DNA of 64,000 bases from Pseudonocardia sp. ICBG1293 (GTDB lineage: Bacteria > Actinomycetota > Actinomycetes > Mycobacteriales > Pseudonocardiaceae). Every line of letters starts with the position of its first letter. The stretch's first letter is position 1. The stretch lies in contig NZ_JAHLEL010000014.1 of NCBI RefSeq assembly GCF_020131355.1, positions 62,001 to 126,000 on the forward strand, in the 5' to 3' direction. Of this stretch, positions 9,726 to 18,930 are shown in pieces. Made by a program: the position numbers and the translations under genes. The notes under the pieces were generated by a model that ran no database searches, was not told the origin of the DNA, and worked only from the letters and a program-made list of their open reading frames with translations.

Positions 9726-10319
9726 ATGGTCGCGCCTCGTGTGTCTGAGAAGACGAAGATTTTCGAGTTGGAGATCGTCCTGACCGAGGTGGTGCCGGCG
9801 GTCCGGCGTCGGGTGCAGGTGCCGGGCGAGGTCGACTTGGCGGTGTTGCACGAGGTGGTGCAGTCAGTGATGGGCTGGACGAACTCTCATCTGCACGAGT
9901 TCGAGATCGTCGGGCGCCGCTACGGGATCCCAGACCCGGACTGGCCCGGACAGGATGTCGCCGACGAGACGAAAGAGAAGCTGTTTCGGCTGGTCAAGGC
10001 TGGTGACCGGTTCGGTTACGTCTACGACTTCGGTGACAACTGGGCCCACGAGATCACCGTCGAGGCGGTCGCGGCCGTCGAGCCGGGAGTGTGCTATCCG
10101 CGATGCGTCGCCGGGCAGGGGGCGTGCCCGCCCGAGGACGTCGGCGGGATCGGGGGGTATGAGGACTTCCAGGCCGTGCTCGCCGACCCTGACCATCCCG
10201 ACCGCGCCGAGCGCCTGGAGTGGGCGGGCGGGCCGTTCGACCCGCACCGCTTCGACCCTGACGAGGCCGACCGGGCCTTGGAGTGGCTGGCCTGGCGGCC
10301 GCTGGCCCCGACCTCGTAG
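9726..10319 (+). CDS. Plasmid pRiA4b ORF-3-like protein, passenger of IS B
   Basis: 197 residues. It contains IFELEIVLTEVVPAVRRRVQVPG, the beta-strand start of the pRiA4b ORF-3 family, then LHEVVQSVMGWTNSHLHEF and FGYVYDFGDNWAHEITVE, the family's most conserved block. Four Cys-containing positions occur in CYPRCVAGQGACPPEDVGG, as in other members. The biochemical function of the family is unknown; members are frequent on plasmids and mobile elements. The gene sits inside the IS between the left end and the convergent transposase. It starts ATG 9726 and appears intact. Confidence 0.8.
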   Translation: MVAPRVSEKTKIFELEIVLTEVVPAVRRRVQVPGEVDLAVLHEVVQSVMGWTNSHLHEFEIVGRRYGIPDPDWPGQDVADETKEKLFRLVKAGDRFGYVYDFGDNWAHEITVEAVAAVEPGVCYPRCVAGQGACPPEDVGGIGGYEDFQAVLADPDHPDRAERLEWAGGPFDPHRFDPDEADRALEWLAWRPLAPTS

Positions 10320-10350
10320 GCGAGTGCCTCAGCGAGGGCTGGGTCGACCA

Positions 10351-11190
10351 TCACTTCGGCTTCGGCTTGGTGAGGCGGCGGTGGCAGATCAGGGCGCAGG
10401 CCAGCGATAACAGCGCGGTGATCGTGGATTCGGCGCGGTCGTAGCGCAGCGCGAGGCGGCGGAAGTCCAGCAGCCAGGACATGGTGCGCTCGACGACCCA
10501 GCGGACCCGCCCGAGCCGGGTGGAGTCCTCGATCCCGCGCCGGGCGATCCGCACCCCGATCCCACGCCCACTCAGGTAGCGGCGGCAGCGGGGATAGTCG
10601 TAGCCCTTGTCGGCGTGCACCTTGTCCGGCCGACGTCGCGGACGCCCCGGCTGTCCCGCCCGTTCGCGGACGCCGGGGTTGGTGTCCAGCAGCGGGGCGA
10701 GCATCCGACTGTCGTGGGTGTTCGCCCCGGTGACCAGCGCATGCAGCGGGAGCCCGCCTCGGTCGCAGAGCACGTGGTACTTGCTGCCCGCCTTCCCGCG
10801 ATCGGTCGGCGAGGGCCCGGTGGCCTCGCCGCGGCGCTTGGCCCGCACGCTCACGCTGTCCACCGCCGCCCGCGACCAGTCCAGCAGGCCCTGCTGGGCG
10901 AGGCGGTCGAGCATCACCCGGTGCAGCTGGGCCCAGACCCCGGCCTGCTGCCACTGCCGTAGCCGCCGCCAGCAGGTCACTCCGGACCCACAGCCGAGCT
11001 CGGCGGGCAGCGCGTTCCAGCTGATCCCGGTCTTGAGCACGAACACGATCCCGGCCAGAGCGGCCCGATCCGGCACCCGCGGACGGCCTGTCCGTCCCCG
11101 CTTGTGCTTGCGCGGCTTGGGCAGCAGCGGCTCCACCAGCGCCCACAGCTCGTCGCTCACCAATCGCTCGACACAAGATCGCCGCGCCAC
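10351..11190 (-). CDS. IS5-family transposase (IS B)
   Basis: 279 residues, DDE transposase with an N-terminal DUF4096-type domain (LVSDELWALVEPLLPKP). Catalytic residues: Asp in AAVDSVSVRAKRRGE, Asp in VHADKGYDYPRC, Glu in WVVERTMSWLLDFRRLALR. The sequence is only distantly similar to the transposase of IS A, which has different end sequences. Start GTG 11190 (MARRSCVERLV); an internal GTG (VSDEL) is also possible. No frameshift is visible. Confidence 0.9.
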   Translation of the reverse strand: MARRSCVERLVSDELWALVEPLLPKPRKHKRGRTGRPRVPDRAALAGIVFVLKTGISWNALPAELGCGSGVTCWRRLRQWQQAGVWAQLHRVMLDRLAQQGLLDWSRAAVDSVSVRAKRRGEATGPSPTDRGKAGSKYHVLCDRGGLPLHALVTGANTHDSRMLAPLLDTNPGVRERAGQPGRPRRRPDKVHADKGYDYPRCRRYLSGRGIGVRIARRGIEDSTRLGRVRWVVERTMSWLLDFRRLALRYDRAESTITALLSLACALICHRRLTKPKPK

Positions 11191-11382
11191 GACCGGACAT
11201 GATCAGCTACCAGCGCCGATCCACACAGGACCGACACGCCGACTTCTGAAACGACCTCTAAATGGGACGCGCGTACTGGGGCGCGGTGAGTCGCGACACG
11301 ATCGTTGTCCCGAGCGAACGACCGCGGCTTCCCCTCCGGGCTCCCGCCGGGGTAGGACGGACGGGCACGAGGAGGTGCGCCG

Positions 11383-13083
11383 ATGGGAGACACCCCGGGG
11401 GACGACCCCGCCGCGACCACCGGGCTCGGACCGGTGATCGCCGGGCTGACCGCGCCCGGCGGGGAGTTCGAGCTGGTCGACGCGGACGTGCGGGGGGTCC
11501 CGATGCGGGTCTACCGCCGCGGACCGCACACCCTCGCCGAGCTGTGGGCGACCACGGCGGCCTGGCCGGAGCGGACCTTCACCGTCCACCACGGCGAGCG
11601 GCTCGGCTACGCCGAGCACCGCAGCCTCGTGGCCGACCTCGCCGGGGTCCTCACCGGACGGTTCGGGCTCGGGCCCGGCGACCGGGTCGCGATCGCCATG
11701 CGCAACCTGCCCGAGTGGCCGGTGGTCTTCTTCGCCGCGCAGGTCGCGGGGCTGGTCGTGGTGCCGCTGAACGCCTGGTGGAGCGCCCCCGAGCTGGCGT
11801 GGGCGGTGGCCGACTCCGGCGCCCGGGTGGTGGTCGCCGACCCGGAGCGGTGCGCCGCCCTGTGCGGCGCCGGGACCGGGGTGCCGGTCGTACGGGTCCG
11901 GGGTGGCGGGGCGCCCGCCCCGGCAGCGGTGACCGAGTGGGACGACCTGGGGCTGCGCACCGACGGTCCCGGTGACCCGGCCGCGGGCACCGCGCCCGGC
12001 CCCGACGACGACGCGACGATCCTCTACACCTCCGGCACCACCGGCCGTCCGAAGGGCGCGGTCGGGACCCACCGCAACCACGTGACGAACCTGCTGAACG
12101 TCGCGCTGCAGGCCCGGGCCACCGCGCTCGGGACCGGGGTGGAGCCGCCGCCGGGACAGCAGGGGACCCTGCTGATGTACCCGATGTTCCACATCGCCGG
12201 GATCAACGGTCTCGTCGGCGCCGTGCTCGGCGGGGCGAAGCTCGCGACGCTGCACCGCTGGGACCCGATGGCCGCCCGGGCCGTCGTGCGGGAGGAGCGG
12301 CTGACCCGCTCCAACGGGGTCCCCTCGACCACGGCGGAGCTGCTCGAGGGCGCCGACCCCGCCGACCTCGCGTCGCTGCGGACCGTCGGGATGGGCGGGG
12401 CACCGGTGCCGCCCGGGCTCGTCGCGCGGATCGGGCGCGAGCTGGGTGCCGGGGCCGCGAACGGCTACGGGCTGACCGAGACGACCTCGGCGATCTGCGC
12501 GAACACCGGGCCCGAGTACCGGGCCCGGCCCGACTCGGTCGGCCGCCCCGCGCCGGGGGCCGAGCTGCGGGTCGTCGGCGAGGACGGGCGGGAACGGCGC
12601 GACGGCGAGGTCGGCGAGCTGTGGTTCCGCGGTCCGAACGTGGTCCGCGGCTACTGGAACCGGCCCGACGCCGACGCCGACGCCGGCGCGTTCGTCGACG
12701 GCTGGTTCCGCACCGGCGACCTGGGGCACGTGACCGACGGCTGGGTGTACGTCGTGGACCGGCTCAAGGACGTCGTGCTGCGCGGTGGGGAGAACGTGTA
12801 CTGCGCGCAGGTGGAGGCGGCGATCCACGAGGTCGACGGCGTCCTGGAGGTGGCCGTGCTCGGCGTGGGGCACCCGCGGCTGGGTGAGGAGGTCGCGGCG
12901 CTGGTGCGGGCCCGCCCCGGCGCGCCCCGCGACGACGACGCCGTCCGGGCCGCCGTCGTGGCGCGGGTGGGGCGGTTCGCCGCGCCCGCACACGTGCGGT
13001 GGACCGACGAGCCGCTGCCCCGCACGGCCACCGGGAAGATCCGCAAGCGGGAGCTGCGGGAGGGGTTCGGCGCTACGACGTGA
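11383..13083 (+). CDS. Class I adenylate-forming enzyme, acyl-CoA synthetase
   Basis: 566 residues, the usual length for fatty or aryl acid:CoA ligases. The P-loop-like ATP motif is ILYTSGTTGRPKGAV near residue 210. NGYGLTETTSAIC is motif A5, GWFRTGDLGHV is motif A7, VVDRLKDVVLRGGENVY is the hinge, and the catalytic Lys is in RTATGKIRKRELRE near the C-terminus. It would convert a carboxylic acid to its acyl-CoA via an acyl-AMP; the acid cannot be predicted. The start ATG 11383 has GAGGAGG about 8 nt upstream. It lies right after the IS pile-up; its own promoter could lie in the 120 bp from 11262. Confidence 0.87.
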   Translation: MGDTPGDDPAATTGLGPVIAGLTAPGGEFELVDADVRGVPMRVYRRGPHTLAELWATTAAWPERTFTVHHGERLGYAEHRSLVADLAGVLTGRFGLGPGDRVAIAMRNLPEWPVVFFAAQVAGLVVVPLNAWWSAPELAWAVADSGARVVVADPERCAALCGAGTGVPVVRVRGGGAPAPAAVTEWDDLGLRTDGPGDPAAGTAPGPDDDATILYTSGTTGRPKGAVGTHRNHVTNLLNVALQARATALGTGVEPPPGQQGTLLMYPMFHIAGINGLVGAVLGGAKLATLHRWDPMAARAVVREERLTRSNGVPSTTAELLEGADPADLASLRTVGMGGAPVPPGLVARIGRELGAGAANGYGLTETTSAICANTGPEYRARPDSVGRPAPGAELRVVGEDGRERRDGEVGELWFRGPNVVRGYWNRPDADADAGAFVDGWFRTGDLGHVTDGWVYVVDRLKDVVLRGGENVYCAQVEAAIHEVDGVLEVAVLGVGHPRLGEEVAALVRARPGAPRDDDAVRAAVVARVGRFAAPAHVRWTDEPLPRTATGKIRKRELREGFGATT

Positions 13084-13110
13084 CGGCACCACGGCGGGGG
13101 AGCGCCGGTG

Positions 13111-13914
13111 TCACCGGTCCGGTGCGGTGGCGTCGCGGGCGGCGGACACGGCGTCCAGCCAGGGACCCGGGTCGGGGGCTCCGGCCGGTGGGACCAGCAC
13201 GACGCAGTCCAGCCCGGCCTCGGCGCGGGCCCGCACGATCGTCGCGACCTGCCCGCCGTGCGCCGCGGGATCCTCCGGCAGCGCGACGTAGCCGACGCGC
13301 CGGAAACCGTCCGCGGCTCCGCCCGGCCCGCACTCCCGGAGCGAGGACGCGACCTCCTCGGGGGTCGGGCCGGAGTCGAGCAGGACCCCGTCGGCGAGGT
13401 CCCCGGCCAGCCGCAGGGTGCGCGGCCCGCGCGCGCCGACCAGGACCGGCGGGACGATGGTGGGCGGGTGGTCCAGCCGGACCCGGTCCAGCGACACGTA
13501 ACGCCCGGAGCGGGTGACCTCACGACCGGCGAGCAGGTCCCGCACGGCGCTCGTGTGCTCGGCGAGCAGCGTCAGCGGTGAGGCGACCCGGTTGCCGACC
13601 TGACCCATCCAGTCGAGCACGCCGTGCCCGAGGACCGGCAGGTACCTGCCGGGGAACAGCCGGGCGAGCGAGGCGGTCTCCATCGCGACGACCGCCGGGT
13701 TCCGCAGCGGCACCGGGAACAGCCCGACGCCGACCGTGAGGGTGTCGGTGCGGGCCAGCGCGACGGCGGCGGTGGCGGTCCCGCCGTGCAGGAAGCAGTC
13801 CTCCCACAGCCACAGCTGGTCCAGCCCCGCGGCCTCGACGTCGCGGGCGACCCCGGGCAGCTGTTCGGGGGCCAGCTCGGGCCGGAAGACGATGCCGATG
13901 TCCATACCGGTCAC
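13111..13914 (-). CDS. Luciferase-like (LLM class) flavin/F420-dependent oxidoreductase
   Basis: 267 residues. It starts MDIGIVFRPELAPEQLPGVARDVEAAGLDQLWLWED, the first strand-helix of the bacterial luciferase TIM barrel. LTVGVGLFPVPLRNPAVVAMETASLARLFPGR is the family signature region. The protein is shorter than the common 330-residue form, as in other short F420-type members. Whether it uses F420 or FMN cannot be read directly, though the adjacent deazaflavin-type reductase favours F420. It converges with the acyl-CoA synthetase (27-nt gap). GTG 13914 or ATG 13905 could be the start. Confidence 0.82.
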   Translation of the reverse strand: MTGMDIGIVFRPELAPEQLPGVARDVEAAGLDQLWLWEDCFLHGGTATAAVALARTDTLTVGVGLFPVPLRNPAVVAMETASLARLFPGRYLPVLGHGVLDWMGQVGNRVASPLTLLAEHTSAVRDLLAGREVTRSGRYVSLDRVRLDHPPTIVPPVLVGARGPRTLRLAGDLADGVLLDSGPTPEEVASSLRECGPGGAADGFRRVGYVALPEDPAAHGGQVATIVRARAEAGLDCVVLVPPAGAPDPGPWLDAVSAARDATAPDR

Positions 13915-13945
13915 CGTGCCACGCCCGCGCGCCGCGCCGCGCGGC

Positions 13946-14410
13946 TCAGGCGGGGTCGATGCGGAACACCGGGCAGATGCCGGTCAGGGCCCCGAGCGCG
14001 GCGGGCGTCGGCTCGGCGACGACACCGTTGTCCACCATGATCCCGACGCCGTCCGGGGTGACCTGCGGCCACGCCTCCAGCACCGGGCGCGCCTGCTCCG
14101 GCGGCAGCTCGACCAGCACCACGGACTCCGGCTCGGCGTCCGGACCGGTGCTCAGCGTGGCGTGACCGCCCGCCGCCCGGACGTTGACGATCCAGTCGGC
14201 GCCCGGGAACCCACCGACGACGAACCGTTCGCCGCCGGTGGCGTACACCGTCAGCGGGGTGTGCCGGGGTGTGCCGCTGCGCCGGCCGGGGACGCTCAGG
14301 ACGGGCAGCTCGAAGGGCAGCTCGCCACGCTCGCGGCGGGCGAGCAGGTCGTCGTTCAGGTCCCTGATCCGCTGCGGGGCACGGATGTGGCGGCGGGGGT
14401 CGTCGGACAC
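13946..14410 (-). CDS. Deazaflavin (F420)-dependent nitroreductase-family protein
   Basis: 154 residues of the DDN/DUF385 family. LPVLSVPGRRSGTPRHTPLTVY contains the conserved SxGRRSGxxR-type segment and GERFVVGGFPGADWIVNVRA the cofactor-binding strand. Such small split-barrel proteins use reduced F420 to reduce quinones or nitro compounds. It lies 31 nt upstream of the luciferase-like gene on the same strand, probably in one transcript. Start GTG 14410, with GACGAGGAG about 6 nt upstream. Confidence 0.83.
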   Translation of the reverse strand: MSDDPRRHIRAPQRIRDLNDDLLARRERGELPFELPVLSVPGRRSGTPRHTPLTVYATGGERFVVGGFPGADWIVNVRAAGGHATLSTGPDAEPESVVLVELPPEQARPVLEAWPQVTPDGVGIMVDNGVVAEPTPAALGALTGICPVFRIDPA

Positions 14411-14488
14411 AGGGGCTCCTCGTCGTCGGTGGGGGTCTCGGCGGAGTCGGCAGTGTGGCGCAGGTCGGTGCCCGGCGGGCGCGTGCCC

Positions 14489-15505
14489 TCAGTCCGGGCG
14501 CAGCCCGTCCAGCGCCTCCTCGGCCCGGGCGAGTGCCTCCTCGGCCCGTTCGGCCCGCCCCGCGGCGTCCCGGGCGGCGCGGTCGGCCTCCGCGCGGGCG
14601 CGGTCGGCGTCCTCGGCCGCGGCCCGGGCACGGTCCAGCTCGGCGGCCAGCTCGTCCACGTGGCGGTGCGCGTCGTCGCGGCGGGCGGCGGCCCGCTCGG
14701 TGCGGTCCCGGGCGTCGTCGCGTTCGCGGCCGGCGTCGTGGGCGGCCAGACGGGTGGTCTCGACCGCCCTCTCGGCCTCGGTGACCGCCTGCGCCCGGCG
14801 CTCGGCCGCACGCCGCTCCCGTTCCTGCGCGGCCCGGCGCCCGGCCTCCCGCCGCCGCGCGTCCCGCCGGCGCTCCGACGGCTCCGCGGCGTCGGAGTCC
14901 GCCCCGGCATCGTCTCCGCCCTCCCCGGCGTCTACCCGTCGTGGAGCAGCGTCGGCCGGCGCGGAGCCGGTGACCGGTCGCGGGCCCGCCTCCGGTGCGG
15001 CCCCGGCGTCCGGCGTCGGCCCGGCGTCGCCGAGCGGCCCGAAGCCGCTGTGCCGCTCGTAGCGCTCCAGCCGGCCCGAGCGCACGCGGTCGGCGAGGTC
15101 CTGGCTCGCCAGCGCCGACTCCAGCACCCACCGCACGTCGCGTTCCAGGCCCGGGTCCACCCGGGCCCCGGCGGCGCGGCCGAGGGAGGCGGCCCGCCGG
15201 GCCAGGGCCCCGACCAGCCGGGTGCGCTGCGCCGACACCTCCCGCAGGGCCGCCCCGTCGAGCGAGCGCTGGGCGTGGGCCAGCAGGGGGGCCAGGGCGA
15301 GCAGACCCTCCAGGTCGTCGCGGGCGTCGTCGACCAGCAGGTTCGTCAGCCACGCGGCCCGGGTCGGTCGCCGGGCGGCGGCGATCTCCCGGGCCGCGTC
15401 GGCGTGCCCGTCGGCGCGGGCCCGGGCGGCGGCGTCGGTGCGGGCGGCGACGAAGTCCTCCGGCGGGACCCGGTACAGCCGGTCCAGCTCGGTGTCGGTG
15501 TCCAC
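14489..15505 (-). CDS. Ala/Arg-rich coiled-coil protein of unknown function
   Basis: 338 residues. Residues 1-150 form a conserved-looking helical domain (LDRLYRVPPEDFVAARTDAAA, then ARRPTRAAWLTNLLVDDARDD and SLDGAALREVSAQRTRLVGAL). A Pro/Ala/Gly-rich linker follows (about 150-200). The last 130 residues are a very charged Ala/Arg/Glu heptad-type coiled coil. No signal peptide or membrane segment. I recognise the N-terminal pattern as an actinobacterial hypothetical family but not its function. It lies between the F420-type reductase and the PEBP-like gene, all on the minus strand. Confidence 0.7.
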   Translation of the reverse strand: MDTDTELDRLYRVPPEDFVAARTDAAARARADGHADAAREIAAARRPTRAAWLTNLLVDDARDDLEGLLALAPLLAHAQRSLDGAALREVSAQRTRLVGALARRAASLGRAAGARVDPGLERDVRWVLESALASQDLADRVRSGRLERYERHSGFGPLGDAGPTPDAGAAPEAGPRPVTGSAPADAAPRRVDAGEGGDDAGADSDAAEPSERRRDARRREAGRRAAQERERRAAERRAQAVTEAERAVETTRLAAHDAGRERDDARDRTERAAARRDDAHRHVDELAAELDRARAAAEDADRARAEADRAARDAAGRAERAEEALARAEEALDGLRPD

Positions 15506-15516
15506 GCCGGCGGACC

Positions 15517-16050
15517 TCAGCTCAGGTTGGCGTGCGTCCCGACCAGGACGGCACGACCGACGGTGTGTCCGAACAGGGTGAAGGCCAGGAACGTCGGCGT
15601 CGCGGTGGCGGGCACGTCCAGCGAGGGCACGTCGACGGCGTGCACCACGAAGTAGTACCGGTGCGGGCCGTGCCCGGGCGGCGGTGCCGCCCCCAGGTAG
15701 CGGGCCAGGCTCGCGTCGTTGGGCAGCTGCACCGCGCCCTCGGGCAGGCCGGACCCGGTGTCGTCACCGGCGCCGGAGGGCAGCGACGTCACCGACGCCG
15801 GCAGATCGAACACCGCCCAGTGCCAGAACCCGGCGACGGTCGGGGCGTCCGGGTCGTAGCAGGTCACGGCGTAGGAGCGGGTCCCCTCCGGCGCACCGGA
15901 CCAGGACAGCTGCGGCGAGACGTCCTCGCCGCCCGCGCCGAAGATGCCGGAGAGCTGGGGGGTGGCGAGCGCGGTGCCGTCGTCCAGGTCGGTACTGGTG
16001 AGGGTGAACGACGGGACCGGGGGCAGCTCGTCGTAGGGGTTGCGGGGCAC
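15517..16050 (-). CDS. YbhB/YbcL family (PEBP/Raf kinase inhibitor-like) protein
   Basis: 177 residues. The family hallmarks [38 protein letters not shown] and [18 protein letters not shown] are all present. Bacterial PEBP-like proteins bind small anionic ligands; their role is unclear. No signal peptide. GTG 16050 ([15 protein letters not shown]) was chosen because GAGGAGGT lies 8 nt upstream; longer in-frame readings are shadows of the divergent antiporter. It ends 11 nt before the coiled-coil gene, so the two are probably co-transcribed. Confidence 0.88.
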   Translation of the reverse strand: MPRNPYDELPPVPSFTLTSTDLDDGTALATPQLSGIFGAGGEDVSPQLSWSGAPEGTRSYAVTCYDPDAPTVAGFWHWAVFDLPASVTSLPSGAGDDTGSGLPEGAVQLPNDASLARYLGAAPPPGHGPHRYYFVVHAVDVPSLDVPATATPTFLAFTLFGHTVGRAVLVGTHANLS

Positions 16051-16150
16051 GGGGCGGACCTCCTCGGTCGGTGGGGGGTGTGTCTCGCCGGTGATCCTGG
16101 CACGGCGCGTCGGGTGCCGTGGGGCGGCGAGCAGGGCAGGGTGTCGGTCC

Positions 16151-17740
16151 GTGGAGATGCTGCTCGTGCTCGTCGGGCTGATGGTGGCCGCGGTCGTCCT
16201 GGTCGGGGTGGGGGACCGGCTGCGGCTGCCCTGGCCCGCGCTGATGGTGGTGCTCGGCGTGGTCGTCGCGCTGCTGCCCGGGCTGCCCGACGCGTTCGTC
16301 ATCGACCCCGAGCTGATCCTGCCGCTGTTCCTGCCGCCGCTGCTGTTCGCCACCGCCCAGCGCACCTCGTGGGCACTGTTCCGGGCGCGGTGGCGGACCA
16401 TCGCGCTGCTCGCCGTCGCGCTGGTGCTGGTCACCGCGACGGCCGTGGCGGGCACGGTGTGGCTGCTCGTCCCGGGGATCGCGGTGACCGCGGCGGTCGC
16501 ACTGGGCGCGATGGTGGCCCCGCCGGACCCGGTGGCCGTCGAGGCCGTCGCCGGGCAGGTCCCGATCCCGCGCCGGGTGGTGGCCGTGCTGCAGAGCGAG
16601 GGGCTGTTCAACGACGCGACCGCCCTGGTCGTGTTCCAGGCCGCGGTGCTCGCCACCGTCTCCGGCGGCGAGCTCAGCCCGCTCGGGCTGGGCGTGCGGT
16701 TCGTGCTCGGCGCGGCCGGGGCGGTGCTCATCGGTCTCGGGGCCGCCTGGCTGGCCCGCCGGGTGCTCGGCAGGCTCACCGATGCCACCGGACGGAGCGC
16801 GCTCACCCTGGTCCTGCCGTTCGCCACCTACCTGGCGGCCGAGGAGCTCGGCGCCTCCGGGGTCATCGCGGTCGTCGTGCTGGCGTTGCAGCTGCGGGCC
16901 GGGGCGGACGCCGACGAGGCCGCCGAGCGGCTCACCCAGTCCTCGCTGTGGAACGTCGTCGAGCTGCTGGTCACCGGTCTCGCGTTCGGCCTGATCGGGC
17001 TCGACCTGCGCCAGGTCGTGCTCGCCGCGGGCGACGAGCTGCCGACGATGCTCGGGCACGCGGCGGTCGTGTGCGTGGTCGTCGTCGCGGTACGGGTGCT
17101 GTGGATGGTCGTCGCCTGGCAGGTGCTGGCCCGCAGGACCGACGACGCCGCCGCGGCCGGCGCCGCGCCGCTCACCGGGCGCGAGGCGGTACTGCTGTCC
17201 TGGTGCGGCATGCGGGGCCTCGCGACGCTGGCGCTCGCGCTGTCGCTGCAGACCGCCTCCGGTGCGCCGTTCCCGGCCCGTGACCAGCTCGTCCTGATCG
17301 CGGTGTCGGTGCTGTTCGTGACGCTGCTGGTGCCGGGCTTCACCCTCGGGATGCTGGTCCGCGGGCTCGACATCGACGACGAGGCCGATGCCGAGGAGCG
17401 CGCCGAGCGGGAGATCGTGCTGCGGGCGCGCCGTGCCGCCGTCGCGACCCTGGAGTTCGAACGCACCGTCCGGGGACTGCCCGAGGAGGTCGGCACCGCG
17501 ATGCGCGAGCGCGTCGAACGGCTGGAGCGGGTGCTGTCGGGGGAGACCCCGTCGGAGGAGGAGCGGTCCCGGATCGCGGCGGTCAAGCAGGCCCGCACCG
17601 CGTTCGCCGAGGCCCAGGCCTCCGCGCTGGCCGCGGCCCGGACGGAGGTGCTCGCCGCCCGGCGCGAGCCCGGCGTCGACCCGCACGCCGTCGACCGGGT
17701 GCTGCGGCGTCTCGACCTGCGCACGGTGCTGCTGGACTGA
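16151..17740 (+). CDS. Na+/H+ antiporter, CPA1 family
   Basis: 529 residues with 11-12 predicted membrane helices in the first 400. The family signature is in [21 protein letters not shown] and the ion-binding Asn-Asp in [18 protein letters not shown] charged cytoplasmic tail of about 120 residues follows (from [22 protein letters not shown]). It exchanges Na+ or K+ for protons across the plasma membrane. The start is GTG 16151, with AGGGTG 9-14 nt upstream; ATG 16157 is an alternative. Divergent from the PEBP-like gene (100 nt). Confidence 0.88.
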   Translation: MEMLLVLVGLMVAAVVLVGVGDRLRLPWPALMVVLGVVVALLPGLPDAFVIDPELILPLFLPPLLFATAQRTSWALFRARWRTIALLAVALVLVTATAVAGTVWLLVPGIAVTAAVALGAMVAPPDPVAVEAVAGQVPIPRRVVAVLQSEGLFNDATALVVFQAAVLATVSGGELSPLGLGVRFVLGAAGAVLIGLGAAWLARRVLGRLTDATGRSALTLVLPFATYLAAEELGASGVIAVVVLALQLRAGADADEAAERLTQSSLWNVVELLVTGLAFGLIGLDLRQVVLAAGDELPTMLGHAAVVCVVVVAVRVLWMVVAWQVLARRTDDAAAAGAAPLTGREAVLLSWCGMRGLATLALALSLQTASGAPFPARDQLVLIAVSVLFVTLLVPGFTLGMLVRGLDIDDEADAEERAEREIVLRARRAAVATLEFERTVRGLPEEVGTAMRERVERLERVLSGETPSEEERSRIAAVKQARTAFAEAQASALAAARTEVLAARREPGVDPHAVDRVLRRLDLRTVLLD

Positions 17741-17778
17741 GGACCGGACGTGTCCGCGTCGACGGTCACGCTCGTCTC

Positions 17779-18885
17779 ATGACGTGCCCGTTCAGCGCCC
17801 GCACCCGATCCCTGTCCGAGCCCGGTCCCACGGTTCCCGGAGGGCCGGTCGTGCGCACGGCGCTGACCGGCGGGGCCGCGGTGTGGGTGGTCACCGACGA
17901 CGCGCTCGCCCGGCGGGTGCTCACCGACCCGCGGTTCGCGAAGGACACCGCGCTCGCACCTCCGGGCGTCACCGACCTCGAACCGTCTGCCAGCGAGCGG
18001 CTCTCGCTCACCACCGCCGACGGTCCCGGGCACGCCCGGCTGCGTCGCGCGCACGCACCGCTGCTGTCCGCCCGCGCGCTCGCCCGGTACTCCGGGCGCG
18101 TCCGCTCCCTCGCCTCCGCCCTGCTCGAGGGGCTCGGCCCCGGTGAGGTCGACCTGACCGAGGACGTCACCACCCGCTACCCGCTGGCCGTCGTGCTCGA
18201 GGTCGTGGGCGCGCCACCCGGGCTCCTCGACGACGCCGTCGCCGCCTGCAGGGCGATGTGGAGTCCCGACCCGTCGGTGGCGGGAGCGGCGTTCGGACGG
18301 CTGCAGGCGATCGGCACGGCCGCGGTCACCGACGGGACCGGCGACGGCGTCGCGGCCGGACTGCGTGCCGCCCTGCCCGACCTCACCGACGCCCAGGTCG
18401 GCTACCTCGTGTTCGGGCTGGTGTTCGCCGGGCAGCTCACGACCGACGCCGCGCTCGGGTACGTCGTCGCCCACGCCCTGGACTCCGGGCTCGCCGGCCG
18501 CACCGCCGAGGAGCTCGACGCGCTGGTCGCCGAGGTGCTGCGGGTCCACCCGCCCGCCCCGTTCTCGCTGTGGCGCTTCGCCCGGACCGGCGTCGACCTC
18601 GACGGTGAGCCGCTGCCCGCCGGGGCTCCGGTGCTGGTCGACATCCGGGGGATCGACGCCCGCCCGGCCGTCGGGCACCCGCTGACCTTCGGGTACGGCC
18701 CGCACTTCTGCGCCGGTGCGCACCTGGCCCGCCTCGAGCTCCGCACCGTGCTGGAGGTGCTGCGCGACCGGTTCCCCGACGCCCGTCCCGCCGGTCCGGT
18801 GGCCGGGCTCGTCGAGGTGCACCCGGGCGGGCCGGTCGGGGCGCGGCTCGCCGCGCTACGGGTACGGCTGCGACCCGGTCGGTGA
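17779..18885 (+). CDS. Cytochrome P450
   Basis: 368 residues, somewhat shorter than the usual 400. The heme loop is [17 protein letters not shown] with its Cys ligand. The K-helix ExxR is in [13 protein letters not shown]. The I-helix oxygen-activation motif is [12 protein letters not shown], and the C-helix contains [12 protein letters not shown]. It is soluble and class I-like, so it needs a ferredoxin and reductase encoded elsewhere. The missing residues appear to come from the F-G region and the N-terminus, which could narrow or open the substrate pocket. It precedes the FecCD-type importer by 45 nt and may be co-transcribed. No ribosome-binding site is evident before ATG 17779. Confidence 0.9.
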   Translation: MTCPFSARTRSLSEPGPTVPGGPVVRTALTGGAAVWVVTDDALARRVLTDPRFAKDTALAPPGVTDLEPSASERLSLTTADGPGHARLRRAHAPLLSARALARYSGRVRSLASALLEGLGPGEVDLTEDVTTRYPLAVVLEVVGAPPGLLDDAVAACRAMWSPDPSVAGAAFGRLQAIGTAAVTDGTGDGVAAGLRAALPDLTDAQVGYLVFGLVFAGQLTTDAALGYVVAHALDSGLAGRTAEELDALVAEVLRVHPPAPFSLWRFARTGVDLDGEPLPAGAPVLVDIRGIDARPAVGHPLTFGYGPHFCAGAHLARLELRTVLEVLRDRFPDARPAGPVAGLVEVHPGGPVGARLAALRVRLRPGR

Positions 18886-18930
18886 TCGTCGACGCACTCG
18901 AGACCCCGCCATGACAGGACATGATGAACT

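Larger units (their letters stand above)
9662..11258 (-). mobile_element. IS5-family insertion sequence B with passenger gene (1597 bp)
   Basis: Inverted repeats GACGTCGTTTCAGAAGT (9662-9678) and its partner at 11242-11258 match at 16 of 17 positions. TAA flanks both ends (9659-9661 and 11259-11261). The element holds a transposase reading leftward and a second convergent gene reading rightward. The passenger brings it to about 1.6 kb, larger than a typical IS5 element. Confidence 0.85.

Noticed and set aside
8679..11258. Composite transposon formed by IS A and IS B
   Set aside because: The two IS have different ends and transposases, are adjacent with no cargo between, and each has its own TAA pair, so serial single insertions explain the arrangement better.
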